NCBI GenBank assembly: GCA_955652715.1
Contig: CATPBS010000002.1
Coordinates: 1 to 5,953, forward strand
Length of the DNA stretch: 5,953 nt
DNA from: an uncultured Candidatus Udaeobacter sp.
GTDB taxonomy: Bacteria; Verrucomicrobiota; Verrucomicrobiia; Chthoniobacterales; UBA10450
Direction: 5' to 3'
Shown piece after piece: positions 5,951 to 5,953 of this stretch (its first letter is position 1; each line of letters opens with the position of its first letter). The translations under genes were made by a program, and so were the position numbers. Under the pieces are notes generated by a model, which was given only the letters and a program-made list of their open reading frames with translations, had not been told where the DNA came from and ran no database searches.

Positions 5951-5953
5951 GCC

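Noticed and set aside
5947..5953. TTG at the end of the exosortase as the start of a next overlapping gene
   Set aside because: Only seven bases remain in the window, so nothing supports a gene there.

Overview
This 5,953-base window looks like a piece of a Gram-negative genome, most likely Verrucomicrobiota (a soil Chthoniobacterales-type organism would fit). That placement is inference. It rests on a run of PilV/PilW/PilX-like pseudopilins in the style common in that phylum, an exosortase fused to an EpsI-type domain, a moderate-to-high GC content, and weak or absent Shine-Dalgarno sites. No sequence search was possible.

Layout. The left two thirds is read on the minus strand, right to left. 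First comes a membrane-anchored TPR protein (3972 to 2269), then a 142-base gap with a good -10 box, then three tightly packed type IV pilus/type II secretion-like minor pseudopilin genes: PilV-like (2126 to 1581), PilW-like (from 1584, overlapping its predecessor by an ATGA) and PilX-like (from 756, running off the left edge). The right third is read on the plus strand and holds one intact gene, a polytopic exosortase with a C-terminal EpsI/DUF3485-type domain (about 4373 to 5950). Between the divergent TPR and exosortase genes lie about 400 bases containing a possible 57-residue minus-strand ORF with one hydrophobic helix followed by three arginines.

How the parts fit. The three pseudopilins would form the initiating tip of a pilus or pseudopilus after prepilin peptidase cleavage. 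The exosortase would cleave and anchor or release proteins carrying a PEP-CTERM-like C-terminal tail, and TPR proteins often accompany exosortase/exopolysaccharide loci. Both halves therefore concern getting proteins to or through the outer surface, but nothing in the window proves that they work together.

Main peculiarities. Each of the three pseudopilin genes carries a lesion: an in-frame TAA at codon 3 of the PilV-like gene, a frame change at a T6 run near the end of the PilW-like gene that fuses it to the next gene, and a second frame change inside the PilX-like gene near 540. The TPR and exosortase reading frames are long and clean. This points to a decaying or indel-switched pilus operon, or to indel errors in a draft assembly; the sequence alone cannot decide. 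The PilW-like protein also carries an apparent inserted beta-type segment of about 70 residues.
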